The translations under genes and the position numbers were made by a program. A stretch of DNA of 64,000 nucleotides from positions 3,574,534 to 3,638,533 of the forward strand of contig NZ_AP018222.1 of NCBI RefSeq assembly GCF_002368035.1, written 5' to 3'. Below are positions 16,716 to 25,970 of this stretch, one piece after another. The stretch is from Nostoc linckia NIES-25. GTDB taxonomy: Bacteria > Cyanobacteriota > Cyanobacteriia > Cyanobacteriales > Nostocaceae. The notes under the pieces are model-generated. The model saw only the letters and a list, made by a program, of their open reading frames with translations. It had not been told where the DNA came from and did not search any database. How positions within the stretch are numbered: the stretch's first letter is position 1; the number at the start of each line of letters is the position of its first letter.

Positions 16716-16904
16716 ATGACAAATGCAACAACAACAACAAAAGTCACTACTCCTGTAGTTGAAGATCGCAATGCTTGGCGTTGGGGCTTTACTCCACAAG
16801 CAGAAATTTGGAACGGCCGTTTAGCAATGATTGGCTTTTTAGCGGCAGTACTAGTTGAAGTCTTTTCTGGCCAAGGTTTCTTACACTTTTGGGGCATCCT
16901 TTAA
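16716..16904 (+). CDS. hli: High-light-inducible protein (Hli/Scp, one-helix chlorophyll-binding)
   Basis: A 62-aa protein with a Thr-rich N-terminus and one membrane helix carrying the chlorophyll-binding pattern ExxNGRxAMIGF (AEIWNGRLAMIGFLAAVLVE). Hli proteins sit in the thylakoid membrane, bind chlorophyll and carotenoid and protect photosystem II assembly under high light or stress. A GTG at 16707 is also open, but TTGGAG at 16702-16707 is well placed as ribosome binding site for the ATG at 16716. It is convergent with sigA, and a bidirectional terminator separates them. Confidence 0.93.
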   Translation: MTNATTTTKVTTPVVEDRNAWRWGFTPQAEIWNGRLAMIGFLAAVLVEVFSGQGFLHFWGIL

Positions 16905-17001
16905 TACCATTTTGGATTGAGAATTTCTTTTCCACAAAAGGTTCTGCTAATTCATTTTTCAAATTGGTATAAGTTTTAATATCTAAGATGACCCATAAAT
17001 C

Positions 17002-17040
17002 AAAAAACCTGGAGTGATTACCCACTACCAGGTTTTTTAT
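17002..17040 (+). terminator. Rho-independent terminator, hli (bidirectional with sigA)
   Basis: AAAAAACCTGG (17002) pairs with CCAGGTTTTTTA (17028) around a short loop. There is an A-run before and a T-run after, so it can stop transcripts from both sides. Confidence 0.8.
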
Positions 17041-17098
17041 TTGTTTGTCATCTGTCATTTGTATTTTGTCATTTGTCCTTTGCGTTTTGTTTCTTCAC

Positions 17099-17133
17099 TA
17101 ATGACTAATGACTAATGACTAATGACTAATGAC
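17099..17133. repeat. Heptanucleotide tandem repeat (TAATGAC)5
   Basis: Five perfect copies of TAATGAC, a short tandemly repeated sequence typical of heterocystous cyanobacteria. It lies just past the 3' end of sigA, after diverged TTTGTCATTTGTC repeats at 17043-17080. Confidence 0.9.
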
Positions 17134-17153
17134 TATTGATAAATGACCCTTGA

Positions 17154-18323
17154 TTACCGAATATATTCCTTGAGAACGCTGTTGCGATTTGGGTGACGTA
17201 ACTTGCGGAGTGCCTTCGCTTCAATTTGACGAATGCGTTCGCGAGTGACGTTAAAAATCTGCCCAATTTCTTCAAGTGTCTTCATGCGACCATCATCCAA
17301 GCCGTACCGCAGTCTGAGAACATCGCGTTCGCGAGGGCTGAGACTGTCGAGAACTTTTTCTAGGTCTTCGCGCAGCAGATTTTTGGAAACTTGATCTTCT
17401 GGTGTTTCGCCATCTGACTCAATAAAATCGCCCAACCGAGAGTCTTCTTCTTTCCCAATGGGCGTTTCTAATGAAATAGGTAATTGGGCTGATTTAGCAA
17501 TAAACCGCAACTTCTCAATGGTCATTTCCATACGAGTGGCGATTTCTTCTTCCGTGGGTTTGCGACCCATTTCTTGAGATAATAATTTGGTGGTTTTCTT
17601 AATTCGAGAAATGGTTTCGTAAAGGTGGACTGGAAGTCGAATTGTGCGGGATTGATCGGCGATCGCGCGGGTAATTGCTTGACGAATCCACCATGTAGCG
17701 TAGGTAGAAAACTTATAACCTTTCTCATGGTCAAACTTTTCAGCGGCACGAATCAAACCAAGACTACCTTCTTGAATTAAGTCTTGGAATGACAAACCGC
17801 GATTCATGTATTTCTTAGCAATTGAAACTACAAGACGCAAGTTAGATTGCACCATCTTGTCTTTCGCCCTGCGTCCAACATGCAGGCGATAACGAAAAGC
17901 TGGTAGTGGCAGTTGCACGGCTTCTGCCCATTCACTATCGCGAGGATCGCGATCTAACTGTTCTGAAAGTCTTTCCCGTACCCTTTCTAATTCGAGTAAA
18001 TCAGCAATTTTACGGGCTAATTCAATTTCTTCATCTGCCCGCAATAGGCGAATTCTACCAATCTCTTGCAAGTAAAGCCGAATTGAATCTTCTGTATAGT
18101 GCTTTTTCTTGCTTTGTGTCCGACGACGCGATTTAGCGGCTTTTCCAGACTTTGCGTCGTCCTCATCAGACTGAGGCTCTAAAAACTCATCGTCACCTTC
18201 ATCTACGATCGGGAAGTCCTCTTCATCGTCTATTAAGAGTTCTTCTAACTCGAGCTCAGGCTGATTCATTATTTCTAGGTCAGGCTGATATATGCTTTCG
18301 AGTACGTTGTTAGCCTGGTTCAT
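17154..18323 (-). CDS. sigA: Principal RNA polymerase sigma factor SigA (RpoD)
   Basis: A 389-aa group 1 sigma-70 factor. The acidic N-terminal region (LEELLIDDEEDFPIVDEGDDE) is followed by a basic stretch. Next come region 1.2 (DSIRLYLQEIGRIRLL), region 2 with the -10 recognition helix (YKFSTYATWWIRQAITRAI), region 3, and region 4 with the -35 helix-turn-helix (TLEEIGQIFNVTRERIRQIE). The strong region 2 and 4 consensus and full length point to the housekeeping factor rather than a group 2 paralogue. It has an unusually long gene-free upstream region (18324-19874). Confidence 0.95.
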   Translation of the reverse strand: MNQANNVLESIYQPDLEIMNQPELELEELLIDDEEDFPIVDEGDDEFLEPQSDEDDAKSGKAAKSRRRTQSKKKHYTEDSIRLYLQEIGRIRLLRADEEIELARKIADLLELERVRERLSEQLDRDPRDSEWAEAVQLPLPAFRYRLHVGRRAKDKMVQSNLRLVVSIAKKYMNRGLSFQDLIQEGSLGLIRAAEKFDHEKGYKFSTYATWWIRQAITRAIADQSRTIRLPVHLYETISRIKKTTKLLSQEMGRKPTEEEIATRMEMTIEKLRFIAKSAQLPISLETPIGKEEDSRLGDFIESDGETPEDQVSKNLLREDLEKVLDSLSPRERDVLRLRYGLDDGRMKTLEEIGQIFNVTRERIRQIEAKALRKLRHPNRNSVLKEYIR

Positions 18324-19874
18324 GCCGCGTTCCTCATGCTCCTTGCAGAATCAATTACTCAAGATGTGTTTAATGCTCTTTAAAACGAGCTTGTTGACAA
18401 CCGAAAATAAACTTTTTGGCAGATTTACCAGAGATATTTTCGGCACTTTTGCACCTCTTTTAGAGGGCTTTTTACTTTAGTTTAAGTCACTAATAAAAGG
18501 TGACTTGCTCAATGAAAGTAAATGTCATATGTGTTGCTATGACACATATTTTTTAAGTGACTGGTCTTAAAAAAAGACTCACCTTTACCAAAAACTTGCC
18601 ACTCGATACAAACTAATTCAGACTTTTGGCAGATTTTCGTATAAAGACTCTTCCGATTGTAGCCTGTTTCACAGAAATTGCACTCTATTTTGTGTATCGA
18701 TCGTGAATTTATTAAACAAGTGTTAGCCACTTTTACCAAAAAGACATTAAACACGGGAATTACACCCTTAAATATTTTCTAGACTTTTCAGAATTGCAGT
18801 GGTTCTTTGATTACGTTTAAAAGTTAAGTACACTTTGTTTTGCTCAATTCATGTATTTTACACAACGTTAATTACTGAGAAAGAGTGCATTGTTATGTTA
18901 ACTCAGGCGAAAAGTCTTAACCTACCTATTTTACATTTCCTTCATAAATCATTAAGTCCTTGGATCGAAGTGGATTTTTCCTATGAGTAAATACAACAAC
19001 AGTGGTGGTATTTGCCTGAAACCAGTTAACCTTCTGTCCGAGCATTACCTTAACTAAGGAGTTGAGGTTGTTGCAGAATCGACCTGATAGCAGATCGCTT
19101 TAGGTTTAACTAATTTGGTCTTATTCACACGTTAGCGCACTGTGGCGATTTCAGCCCTATGAAACTTGACAAACTTTTCTTATTGTATACAACGATATTT
19201 TAATCAATTCAAAAATGATTTGCCCTGAAAGATCGTTGATATAAGTTTACCTAAGGCACAAATACATTGAATACATGCGATGCAATAGCTATTTCCAAGG
19301 TGGTATATGAAGATATTAACAAGTTTTCAGCAAGATGATGTTTGTTTCCACTAGGCATTGCGTTGAGCAAAAAAACTCAAAGATTTGCCTGATGACTTGC
19401 TTGAAAAGCTTTTTAAGTAAAGTATTTGTGCTCTTAATTACTTTTGATTCAGTAAAATCTTGTCATTTTGTCATTTGATTATGAGAAATCCTCAAGATAC
19501 TTATTAACTGTTGTTGATAGATGATATTTAGTTATGTTATCCAAGCATAACAAATGTGTTTCTCGCTGGTGGGCAAAATTAATCAGCGAGTCAGGGCAAA
19601 AGGCATTAGTTAAGTGAATTCCAACAATATTGGTATGGTTACTGATACTTTAACATTGATTTTTTTAAATCTTTACATTAACTCAAATTATATGATGAGT
19701 TGCTAGCTGAAAAATTGATATTTTTTTGTAGTATATGTATTAATGAATTATAGTTTTGCTAGTTTGAATTTATTAGCTGCCAAACCCTTAAGACAAGAGG
19801 TTTTTCTTTTTCCCCTTGTCCTAATGAAAGCTTAAGTGGCGTTTGAGCAATGTAGATGTATTAGCTTTCTTGAA
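18324..19874. other. 1.55-kb gene-free region upstream of sigA with several hairpins
   Basis: No convincing gene. Near sigA there are successive stem-loops: AAGTCAC/GTGACTT (18484-18506), ATATGTGT/ACACATAT followed by T6 (18527-18554), and AGTGACTGGTCTT/AAGACTCACCT (about 18556-18590). Two overlapping short frames at 18895-18990 (31 aa) and 18983-19057 (24 aa) lack a good ribosome binding site and any resemblance, and are not called. The region may be a long leader, an antisense transcript or a small RNA locus. Confidence 0.45.
18527..18554 (+). terminator. Intrinsic terminator-like hairpin, plus strand
   Basis: An 8-bp stem ATATGTGT/ACACATAT with a 7-nt loop is followed by six T. It would end a plus-strand transcript divergent from sigA, for which no protein gene is visible, so it hints at a small RNA. 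Confidence 0.4.
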
Positions 19875-20513
19875 CTAATGTGGTGTTGGCGTGGTATTTA
19901 GGGTTGTCGGAAAATTGGGTGGCAAAATTACTTGGTCAATGATGTGAACGATGCCATTGCTGGCTGGGATATCGGGTTGAGTCACTTTAGCGTTGTTGAC
20001 GGTTATAGTTTTGGTACTGGGATCGACTGTGATTTTAACGGGAGTACCCTCCACAGTTTTTACTTGTCCAGATGTCAACTCTTGAGAGGTAATTCGGCCG
20101 GGTATAACGTGGTAAGCCAAAAGCCTGATTAATTGTTGCTTGTTAGCTGGCTGCAAAAGTTTATCTAAAGTAGCTTTAGGTAAAGCAGAGAAAGCAGCGT
20201 CAGTAGGTGCAAAAACTGTGTAAGGCCCTGGCGTAGTCAATTGTTCATTTAGGCCAGCGGCTCCTACCGCTTTTATGAGAGTTTGAAATTGTCCCTGCGC
20301 TGCTGCTGACTTTGCCAGTTCTGCTAAATTTTGGCTGGGAGCAGGAGTTTGCGTGACGGGAGGAGGAGTTGTTATGGGGGTTTGAGTAACTGGAGGGATA
20401 GTTGTTGTGGGAGTTTGAGTGACAGGCTCAGCACAAGCAGACAGAGCAACCAAGCTACTTATACCAACAATATTAAAAAATATTTTTTTTACTATGCTTT
20501 TACTCGCTTTCAT
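19875..20513 (-). CDS. Fasciclin (FAS1) domain lipoprotein
   Basis: A 212-aa secreted protein. The N-terminal signal ends in a lipobox (VALSAC), so it is probably lipid-anchored. A Thr/Pro linker with repeated PVTQTP units follows, then one FAS1 domain (about 65-205) with the conserved elements GPYTVFAPTDAAFSALP, LAYHVIPGRI and the C-terminal NGIVHIIDQVILPP. FAS1 domains mediate cell-surface adhesion; cyanobacterial single-FAS1 proteins are common but poorly studied. The gene stands alone between long intergenic regions. Confidence 0.9.
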   Translation of the reverse strand: MKASKSIVKKIFFNIVGISSLVALSACAEPVTQTPTTTIPPVTQTPITTPPPVTQTPAPSQNLAELAKSAAAQGQFQTLIKAVGAAGLNEQLTTPGPYTVFAPTDAAFSALPKATLDKLLQPANKQQLIRLLAYHVIPGRITSQELTSGQVKTVEGTPVKITVDPSTKTITVNNAKVTQPDIPASNGIVHIIDQVILPPNFPTTLNTTPTPH

Positions 20514-20945
20514 AATTTTGTCTAAAATCCAGTTGAATAGATAATTATTGACAATAATTAATGAATTGATGGACTATAGTCACTTATCTAACGGTATAGT
20601 TTGTAGTTACAAAAAATATCAAGGGAAGATATTGAGTAATTTTTTAGTTTGCCATCAGCCAAAAGAGGTAAGTAGAAGGCAGGAGGCAGCACTTCTCTAC
20701 GAGACGAGACGCTCTTGCTAGCTTGCTCGTATTATAGGGGTACGGCTGCGCTCAGGCTAAACTCAGTGACCGGGTAGGAGGGAAAAGTTAGTTGTTATCA
20801 GGATTTTAAACTTTTGTATTTTACAATCCTAAGTAGAAACACTAAATTAAACTAAAAAAGAGGTTGCTGGGTTTCGACTCCGCTCAACCCTCGTCTTCTC
20901 AAGGAGCGAGCATTGAGGGAAGTCGAAATGCGTCTTCTAAATAAT
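20514..20945. other. Intergenic repeat-rich DNA
   Basis: No gene seen. It contains dispersed short repeats: CTCTACGAGACGAGACGCTC near 20696 and an imperfect palindrome TTTCGACTCCGCTCAACCCT / GGGAAGTCGAAA at about 20875-20930. Family A MITE DNA follows. Confidence 0.6.
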
Positions 20946-21078
20946 AGGACTTACGCAAAAATCGCTGAAAAGCCTAATTTATCGAACCGCCAAGACGCCA
21001 AGAACGCCTTTCCTGCGGAACGCTTCGCGAACGCGCAGCGTCTCGTAGAGAAGAATTCATAGAGTATGCGTAAGTCCT
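20946..21078. repeat. MITE-like repeat, family A, with a second palindromic repeat inside
   Basis: 133 bp bounded by AGGACTTACGCA and TGCGTAAGTCCT. The core carries TTCCTGCGGAACGCTTCGCG and GCGCAGCGTCTCGTAGAGAA, the short palindromic repeat class common in Nostocales. Confidence 0.8.
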
Positions 21079-21201
21079 AAATAATTGTGTCCACCTACTT
21101 ATATAAACTGTATTCTTTTAAAACCCTGGTGTTTCTTAAATTTTGCCTGGGGTAAATCCTAAGACGATCGCTTGGATGAAGATGGAGATTATAGTAGTAA
21201 T

Positions 21202-21244
21202 CAAAAAATAATGGGTAATAGATTTTTTATCCATTACCCATTAC
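21202..21244 (-). terminator. Rho-independent terminator of gyrB
   Basis: Read on the minus strand, a stem TAATGGGTAATGG / CTATTACCCATTA with an A/T loop is followed by ATTTTTTGATT. It lies 40 bp past the gyrB stop codon. Confidence 0.65.
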
Positions 21245-21283
21245 TAGCGTCACAAATTATCAGAGTCGTGAGAAAAAATTGAA

Positions 21284-23221
21284 TTAAATATCTAGATCGG
21301 TGAAGTTGAGTTTAGAACCATAGGTTTCAATAAATTCTCTTCGAGGTGCGACACGATCGCCCATTAAAATAGTGAAAATGCGATCTGCTTCGGCAGCATC
21401 TTCGATTTCGACTTGTTTGAGTTTGCGAGTTTCTGGGTTCATTGTGGTATCCCAGAGTTGTTGTGGCATCATTTCACCCAAACCTTTGAAGCGTTGGATG
21501 GTGTAGTTGGCGTTGGCTGGGAATTTGGCGATTACTTGGTCTTTTTCGCGATCGCTATAGCAATATTCATGATTGCGCCCGCGTTCTACCTTATATAATG
21601 GCGGACAAGCAATATAAATAAAGCCTTGTTCGATGAGCGATCGCTGATAGCGATAGAAGAAAGTTAACAACAAAGTGCGGATGTGCGCTCCGTCTACGTC
21701 AGCGTCAGTCATAATCACTATGCGGTGATAGCGCAGTTGGGAGGAGTCGAATTCTTCGCCTTTGACACCTAAACCGAGTGCTGTAATTAACGCTTGAACT
21801 TCGTTATTTTTATAAATTTTGGCGTCGTCGGTTTTTTCAATGTTGAGAATTTTACCACGTAGAGGCAAGATAGCTTGAGTGCGGCGATCGCGTCCTTGTT
21901 TGGCACTTCCACCGGCTGAGTCGCCTTCCACGATGAAAATTTCTGATTCGCTGGGATCGCGAGAACTACAATCTGCCAATTTACCGGGTAATGGCGAAGA
22001 TTCGAGTACAGATTTGCGTCTGACTAATTCTCGTGCGTGACGTGCGGCTTCAGCAGCTTTGAAAGCTTGGATGGCTTTATCTAAAATCGCATCAGCAATA
22101 CTGGGGTGAAATTCTAGGTACTCGGTGAGGACTTCTCCCACCAAAGAATCGACAATTCCCCGGACTTCGGTGTTACCGAGTTTGGTTTTTGTTTGTCCTT
22201 CAAATTCTGGGTCGGGGACTTTTACAGAAATGACTGCTGTTAAACCTTCGCGGACGTGTTCGCCACTGAGGTTGGGTTCATTTTCTTTAATTTTATTTCG
22301 CTTGCGGGCGATCGCATTTAACGTGCGAGTCAGAACTGCTTTCAACCCTTCTAAGTGCGTACCTCCATCAACCGTGCGAATATTGTTAGCAAAGCCTAAC
22401 ACGTTATCCGTATAAGCATCAGTACACCACTGTAAAGAAACTTCCACTTGAACGTTGTTACGTTCGCCTTGGACATAGATAATTTCTTCATGGAGTGGCT
22501 GTTTTTCACGGTTCATGTAAGCGATATACTCTTTAATCCCACCCTTGTATTCGTAGGATTCTACTTTGGGTGTATCGCTTTTGAGTAATTCTAAGCGGTG
22601 GTCAGTAAAGGTAATTTTGACACCAGCATTTAGATAAGCTAATTCCCGTAGGCGACCTGATAAAGTAATGTAATCAAACTCAATACCAGTGGTAAAAATT
22701 TGGCTATCTGGCTTGAAGGTGACAGAAGTTCCTGTTCTAGCTTCTTTATAAGGCTTGACTTGCAAATCGGTAACTGGCACACCTCGTTCATAACGTTGAA
22801 TATGAACCTTTTTATCTCGCCAAACTGTAACTTCTACAATCTCAGATAAGGCGTTAACTACAGAAATACCAACTCCGTGCAGTCCTCCAGAAACTTTGTA
22901 ACCACCGCCGCCAAACTTACCTCCGGCGTGCAGTACCGTCATCACGGTTTCCAAAGCCGATTTTCCGGTTCGCGAGTGAGTATCTGTGGGAATACCACGA
23001 CCATCATCTGTTACAGTTACAGAACCATCAGCGTTGATATCCACTTCTATATGGGTGCAGTAACCCGCCAAAGCCTCATCAATTGAATTGTCCACCACCT
23101 CGTAAACTAAATGGTGGAGTCCTCGCGGCCCTGTAGTACCGATGTACATTCCTGGTCGTTTGCGGACGGCTTCCAGACCTTCCAGAACTTGAATCTGATC
23201 GGCACTGTAACTGCTCGTCAT
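21284..23221 (-). CDS. gyrB: DNA gyrase subunit B
   Basis: A 645-aa ATPase subunit of DNA gyrase, which drives negative supercoiling and also energises strand passage. It has a GHKL ATPase domain (VVDNSIDEALAG, DDGRGIP, GGLHGVGISVVNALS), a transducer domain, and a TOPRIM domain with EGDSAGGSAKQGRDR and the acidic triad DADVDG. It ends in the usual C-terminal PQLWDTTMNPETR and DLDI. The length is that of the short GyrB class. A well-placed intrinsic terminator follows. Its usual partner, a GyrA-box-containing GyrA, is not in the window; the GyrA-like protein at 13093 lacks the box and might share this GyrB. Confidence 0.96.
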   Translation of the reverse strand: MTSSYSADQIQVLEGLEAVRKRPGMYIGTTGPRGLHHLVYEVVDNSIDEALAGYCTHIEVDINADGSVTVTDDGRGIPTDTHSRTGKSALETVMTVLHAGGKFGGGGYKVSGGLHGVGISVVNALSEIVEVTVWRDKKVHIQRYERGVPVTDLQVKPYKEARTGTSVTFKPDSQIFTTGIEFDYITLSGRLRELAYLNAGVKITFTDHRLELLKSDTPKVESYEYKGGIKEYIAYMNREKQPLHEEIIYVQGERNNVQVEVSLQWCTDAYTDNVLGFANNIRTVDGGTHLEGLKAVLTRTLNAIARKRNKIKENEPNLSGEHVREGLTAVISVKVPDPEFEGQTKTKLGNTEVRGIVDSLVGEVLTEYLEFHPSIADAILDKAIQAFKAAEAARHARELVRRKSVLESSPLPGKLADCSSRDPSESEIFIVEGDSAGGSAKQGRDRRTQAILPLRGKILNIEKTDDAKIYKNNEVQALITALGLGVKGEEFDSSQLRYHRIVIMTDADVDGAHIRTLLLTFFYRYQRSLIEQGFIYIACPPLYKVERGRNHEYCYSDREKDQVIAKFPANANYTIQRFKGLGEMMPQQLWDTTMNPETRKLKQVEIEDAAEADRIFTILMGDRVAPRREFIETYGSKLNFTDLDI

Positions 23222-23293
23222 GTAAATTCTCCTGATGCGTGGGGTTTAACTCGCCGAAAGGCAAATAAAAGTAAAAACACTCCAAAATTGTAA

Positions 23294-23487
23294 CACAAAA
23301 GCCTTGCTGGCGTCTCTAGGGCATTTTCAAGAGAAGTTTATACAGGGGTTCCAGTCCCGTTGGGAGGCAGAGGGGCAGGGGAGGCAGGGGAAAAGGTTAA
23401 AGGGTAAAGGGATAAATCTAACTTTTCCCCCTTTTCCCATGCCCAATGCCTAATGACTAATGACTAATGACTAATGACTAATGACTA
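23294..23487. other. Low-complexity intergenic DNA between gyrB and miaA
   Basis: Holds a GGCAGAGGGGCAGGGGAGGC / GGGAAAAGG repeat tract (23360-23440) and the heptamer array described separately. No gene is seen and no standard promoter boxes for miaA are evident. Confidence 0.55.
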
Positions 23488-23492
23488 ATGAC
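23451..23492. repeat. Heptanucleotide tandem repeat (TAATGAC)6 supplying the miaA start codon
   Basis: Six perfect TAATGAC units. The ATG inside the sixth unit (23488-23490) is the only reasonable start for miaA. Because the unit is 7 bp, the other ATGs fall in different frames or run into the repeat's own TAA. Confidence 0.9.
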
Positions 23493-24396
23493 AAGATTAA
23501 TTGTAATTTGTGGGGCGACGGCAACAGGTAAGTCAGGGTTGGCTTTGGCTTTGGCAATGCGGTTGGGTTCTGTAATTCTCAGTGCTGACTCTCGCCAAGT
23601 TTATCGGGAGTTTGATATTGGTACGGCAAAACCAAGTCTGGCTGAACAAAAATTAGTACCGCACTATTTAATAGATATCTGCGACCCAACAGACACGATG
23701 ACAGTAGCAGACTATCAGCAAAAAGCGCAAGCCTTAATCAATTCTCTTCCATCTTCCTCACCACTCTTGATGGTTGGGGGTACTGGTTTATACATACGTT
23801 CCATTGTCCAAGGCATGAAAATTCCTCGTGTGGCACCGCAAAATGAATTGCGATCGCAACTTGAATCTCTAGGACAAAATCAGCTTTATGCAATGTTACA
23901 ACAAGTCGATCCTGTTGCTGCACAAAAAATTCACGCTAATGATTCAGTACGAACTTTACGAGCATTAGAAGTATATTATGTTACTGGATATCCAATTTCA
24001 GAACTGCAAGGAGAAAATCCACCGAATTACCCGATTTTACAAATTGGGTTGGATTGTGATGTTGAAAAATTAGAGGCTCGTATTCAACAGCGTACTGAAC
24101 AAATGATAGCCAATGGTTTGGTTGCTGAAGTGGAATCTCTTTGTCAAAAATATGGCGCTGATTTGTCATTATTGAATACTTTAGGCTATCAAGAGATCAA
24201 GCAATATTTAGCTGGGGATATTTCCCTAGATGAAGCGAAAGAATTAACTGTTTTGCATACAAGACAATTTGCCAAGCGACAACGTACTTGGTTTAAAGCA
24301 TATCCACAAATTGAGTGGTTTGATGCGGACGATCCTAATTTATTAGAAAAGGTCTGGCAGCGAATAAATGAGTTTATCAGTTGTAGAAATTCGTGA
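23488..24396 (+). CDS. miaA: tRNA dimethylallyltransferase
   Basis: A 302-aa enzyme that adds a dimethylallyl group to A37 of tRNAs reading UNN codons. It has the P-loop GATATGKS at residues 9-16, the DSRQVY motif that contacts the tRNA, GGTGLYIRSIV, and the C-terminal TRQFAKRQRTWF. Length is normal. The start lies within the last unit of a (TAATGAC)6 array. No Shine-Dalgarno sequence precedes it and the next in-frame Met (residue 24) is beyond the P-loop, so the start is forced. Translation therefore depends on a repeat that can change length. Confidence 0.95.
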   Translation: MTRLIVICGATATGKSGLALALAMRLGSVILSADSRQVYREFDIGTAKPSLAEQKLVPHYLIDICDPTDTMTVADYQQKAQALINSLPSSSPLLMVGGTGLYIRSIVQGMKIPRVAPQNELRSQLESLGQNQLYAMLQQVDPVAAQKIHANDSVRTLRALEVYYVTGYPISELQGENPPNYPILQIGLDCDVEKLEARIQQRTEQMIANGLVAEVESLCQKYGADLSLLNTLGYQEIKQYLAGDISLDEAKELTVLHTRQFAKRQRTWFKAYPQIEWFDADDPNLLEKVWQRINEFISCRNS

Positions 24397-24466
24397 GATT
24401 TTTTTGCTAGCGCAAAGCCGCAAAGACGGAAAATTTTAGTTTTATTTACGTCTTTACATGAGTGTC

Positions 24467-25183
24467 TTAGATAGTTTCGGGATCGATGCCTATAGACCAT
24501 AGCCTTTCTGCTAGAATTTGTGCGCGTTATTCAGCTTGGGAAGCACGTTGTTCGGCTTGGGAAGCGCGTTCATCTCCAGTTGGTAAAACGGTTCCATCTT
24601 GGTAGCACCAGCGTAACCAAGTATCGTGTCTGCTTTCAAATTCACCTTCCCATAAAGTTACACCTAAATCAACTTGTTCGACCCAAATTTATTGACTTTC
24701 AAAGTAACGTCTTCCCCTAAGTTCATAAACGTGCAGTACTTTTTCTCCTAATTGCTGATTTGGATCGTAAACAATGTAGTAACTAGCCCGCATATGTTCA
24801 TAAATTTGCAGCTTTTTGCCCAGTTCATCACCTTCTTTGTTAGATACAATTTCGAGGACAACTTCTGGAGGTTTACCAAAACGCCAAACCATATAACAAC
24901 GATTTTGTTTTTCCCAGCAATTTTCAGGCACTTGCACATCCAAGCTGAGAAAGACATCAGGTACAATGGCTGGCTGAAGGTCTGTGTAGTAAATGCCCAG
25001 ATTAGCTTCAGCGAAAAAAGTCTGGTTTTGTAGAGAACTATAAAGAGAACTCACTAAAATGCGCTTGTATTTAGCTGTGGGAAAGTTATCTAAAGTGTCA
25101 TTTTCGGTTACTAGCAGGTTGGCATCTGGTACATAGAAATCATCATCATTGATTAGAAGTTGCTCAACCATGACTTCATCCAC
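24467..25183 (-). pseudogene. Uma2 (DUF820) family putative endonuclease, broken by two in-frame stops
   Basis: The intact part (25183-24692, 164 aa) has the Uma2 core: PAIVPDVFLSLDV, EVVLEIVSNKEGDELGKKLQIYEHM and YYIVYDP. A stop at 24689-24691 follows YFESQ, but the same frame goes on with WVEQVDLGVTLWEGEFESR, RWCYQDGTVLPTGDERASQA and ERLWSIGIDPETI to a natural stop at 24467-24469. A second internal stop lies at 24527-24529. That tail is normal for cyanobacterial Uma2 proteins, so two nonsense mutations have removed it. Uma2 proteins have a PD-(D/E)XK-like fold and multiply widely in cyanobacteria. The first 164 residues may still be made. Confidence 0.8.
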
Positions 25184-25278
25184 TATTTAAGAGCGTTATT
25201 TATAGATTAATTGATTTGGGATGAAAGGGTGCATTGACCCAATATTTTATAGTGAAAATTTGTGAGGATTAGTCATCA

Positions 25279-25863
25279 ATGGAATGTTTTTTAGAACTTA
25301 TCAAGCTTTCTAGGCTATTAAATGATTTCAAAAAACCCTGGTTTGTAGCAGGTGGATGGGCGATAGACCTTTTTGTAGGAGATATAACGAGGTTACATAA
25401 AGATATAGAAATCGCAATATTTAGGAAAGACCAAAACAGTCTACGAGAATATTTATTTGGCTGGGAATTTACTAAGGTTGTGAATGGAAAAATGGAGCAT
25501 TGGAATGAACATGAATGGCTAGAGTTACCGATACATGAAATTCATGCTCATACTCAAAATAGCTTATTCTCAAAACTAGAAATTCTTTTGGATGAGTCTT
25601 CAGAAAGCGAATGGAGATTTCGGAGGAATCTTGATATTGGTCGTCCATTATCAAGAATTCGGTTATGTTCTGAGATTGATATACCGTTCCTGGCTCCAGA
25701 AATTGTACTCTTATACAAAGCCAAAAATCCCAGGGCTAAGGATGAAGATGATTTTCACAGTGTATGCAGGTTACTGGATGAAGAACGTCAAGTTTGGCTC
25801 AAGCAGGCAATAAGGGTGTGTCACCCTGGACACCATTGGCTTACAGAACTTGATGTTAGTTGA
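25279..25863 (+). CDS. Nucleotidyltransferase-fold protein (aminoglycoside adenylyltransferase-like)
   Basis: A 194-aa protein. Its N-terminal segment, KPWFVAGGWAIDLFVGDITR followed by HKDIEIAIFR, matches the pattern of aminoglycoside-2''-adenylyltransferase/LnuA-like nucleotidyltransferases: GGWAID, then the D-x-(E/D) metal pair in KDIEIAIF. Later ones are FLAPEIVLLYKAKNPRAKDEDDF, also typical of the family. In many genomes these proteins are uncharacterised and their link to antibiotic resistance is not proved. It sits between the broken Uma2 gene and glcD. Alternative: the antitoxin-like or AbiEii-type nucleotidyltransferases. Confidence 0.75.
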   Translation: MECFLELIKLSRLLNDFKKPWFVAGGWAIDLFVGDITRLHKDIEIAIFRKDQNSLREYLFGWEFTKVVNGKMEHWNEHEWLELPIHEIHAHTQNSLFSKLEILLDESSESEWRFRRNLDIGRPLSRIRLCSEIDIPFLAPEIVLLYKAKNPRAKDEDDFHSVCRLLDEERQVWLKQAIRVCHPGHHWLTELDVS

Positions 25864-25970
25864 AGATGAGTGCGATCGCTTCTTACTCCTCACGAACTGC
25901 TATTCTTGCAACAATGGTAATTACAGCCATATCAACCAGGCTTAAACATCTACCTTTAACTCTAAAACCT

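Noticed and set aside
18895..19057. Two overlapping small ORFs upstream of sigA
   Set aside because: 31 and 24 codons, no ribosome binding site and no recognisable sequence; mentioned only in the intergenic entry.
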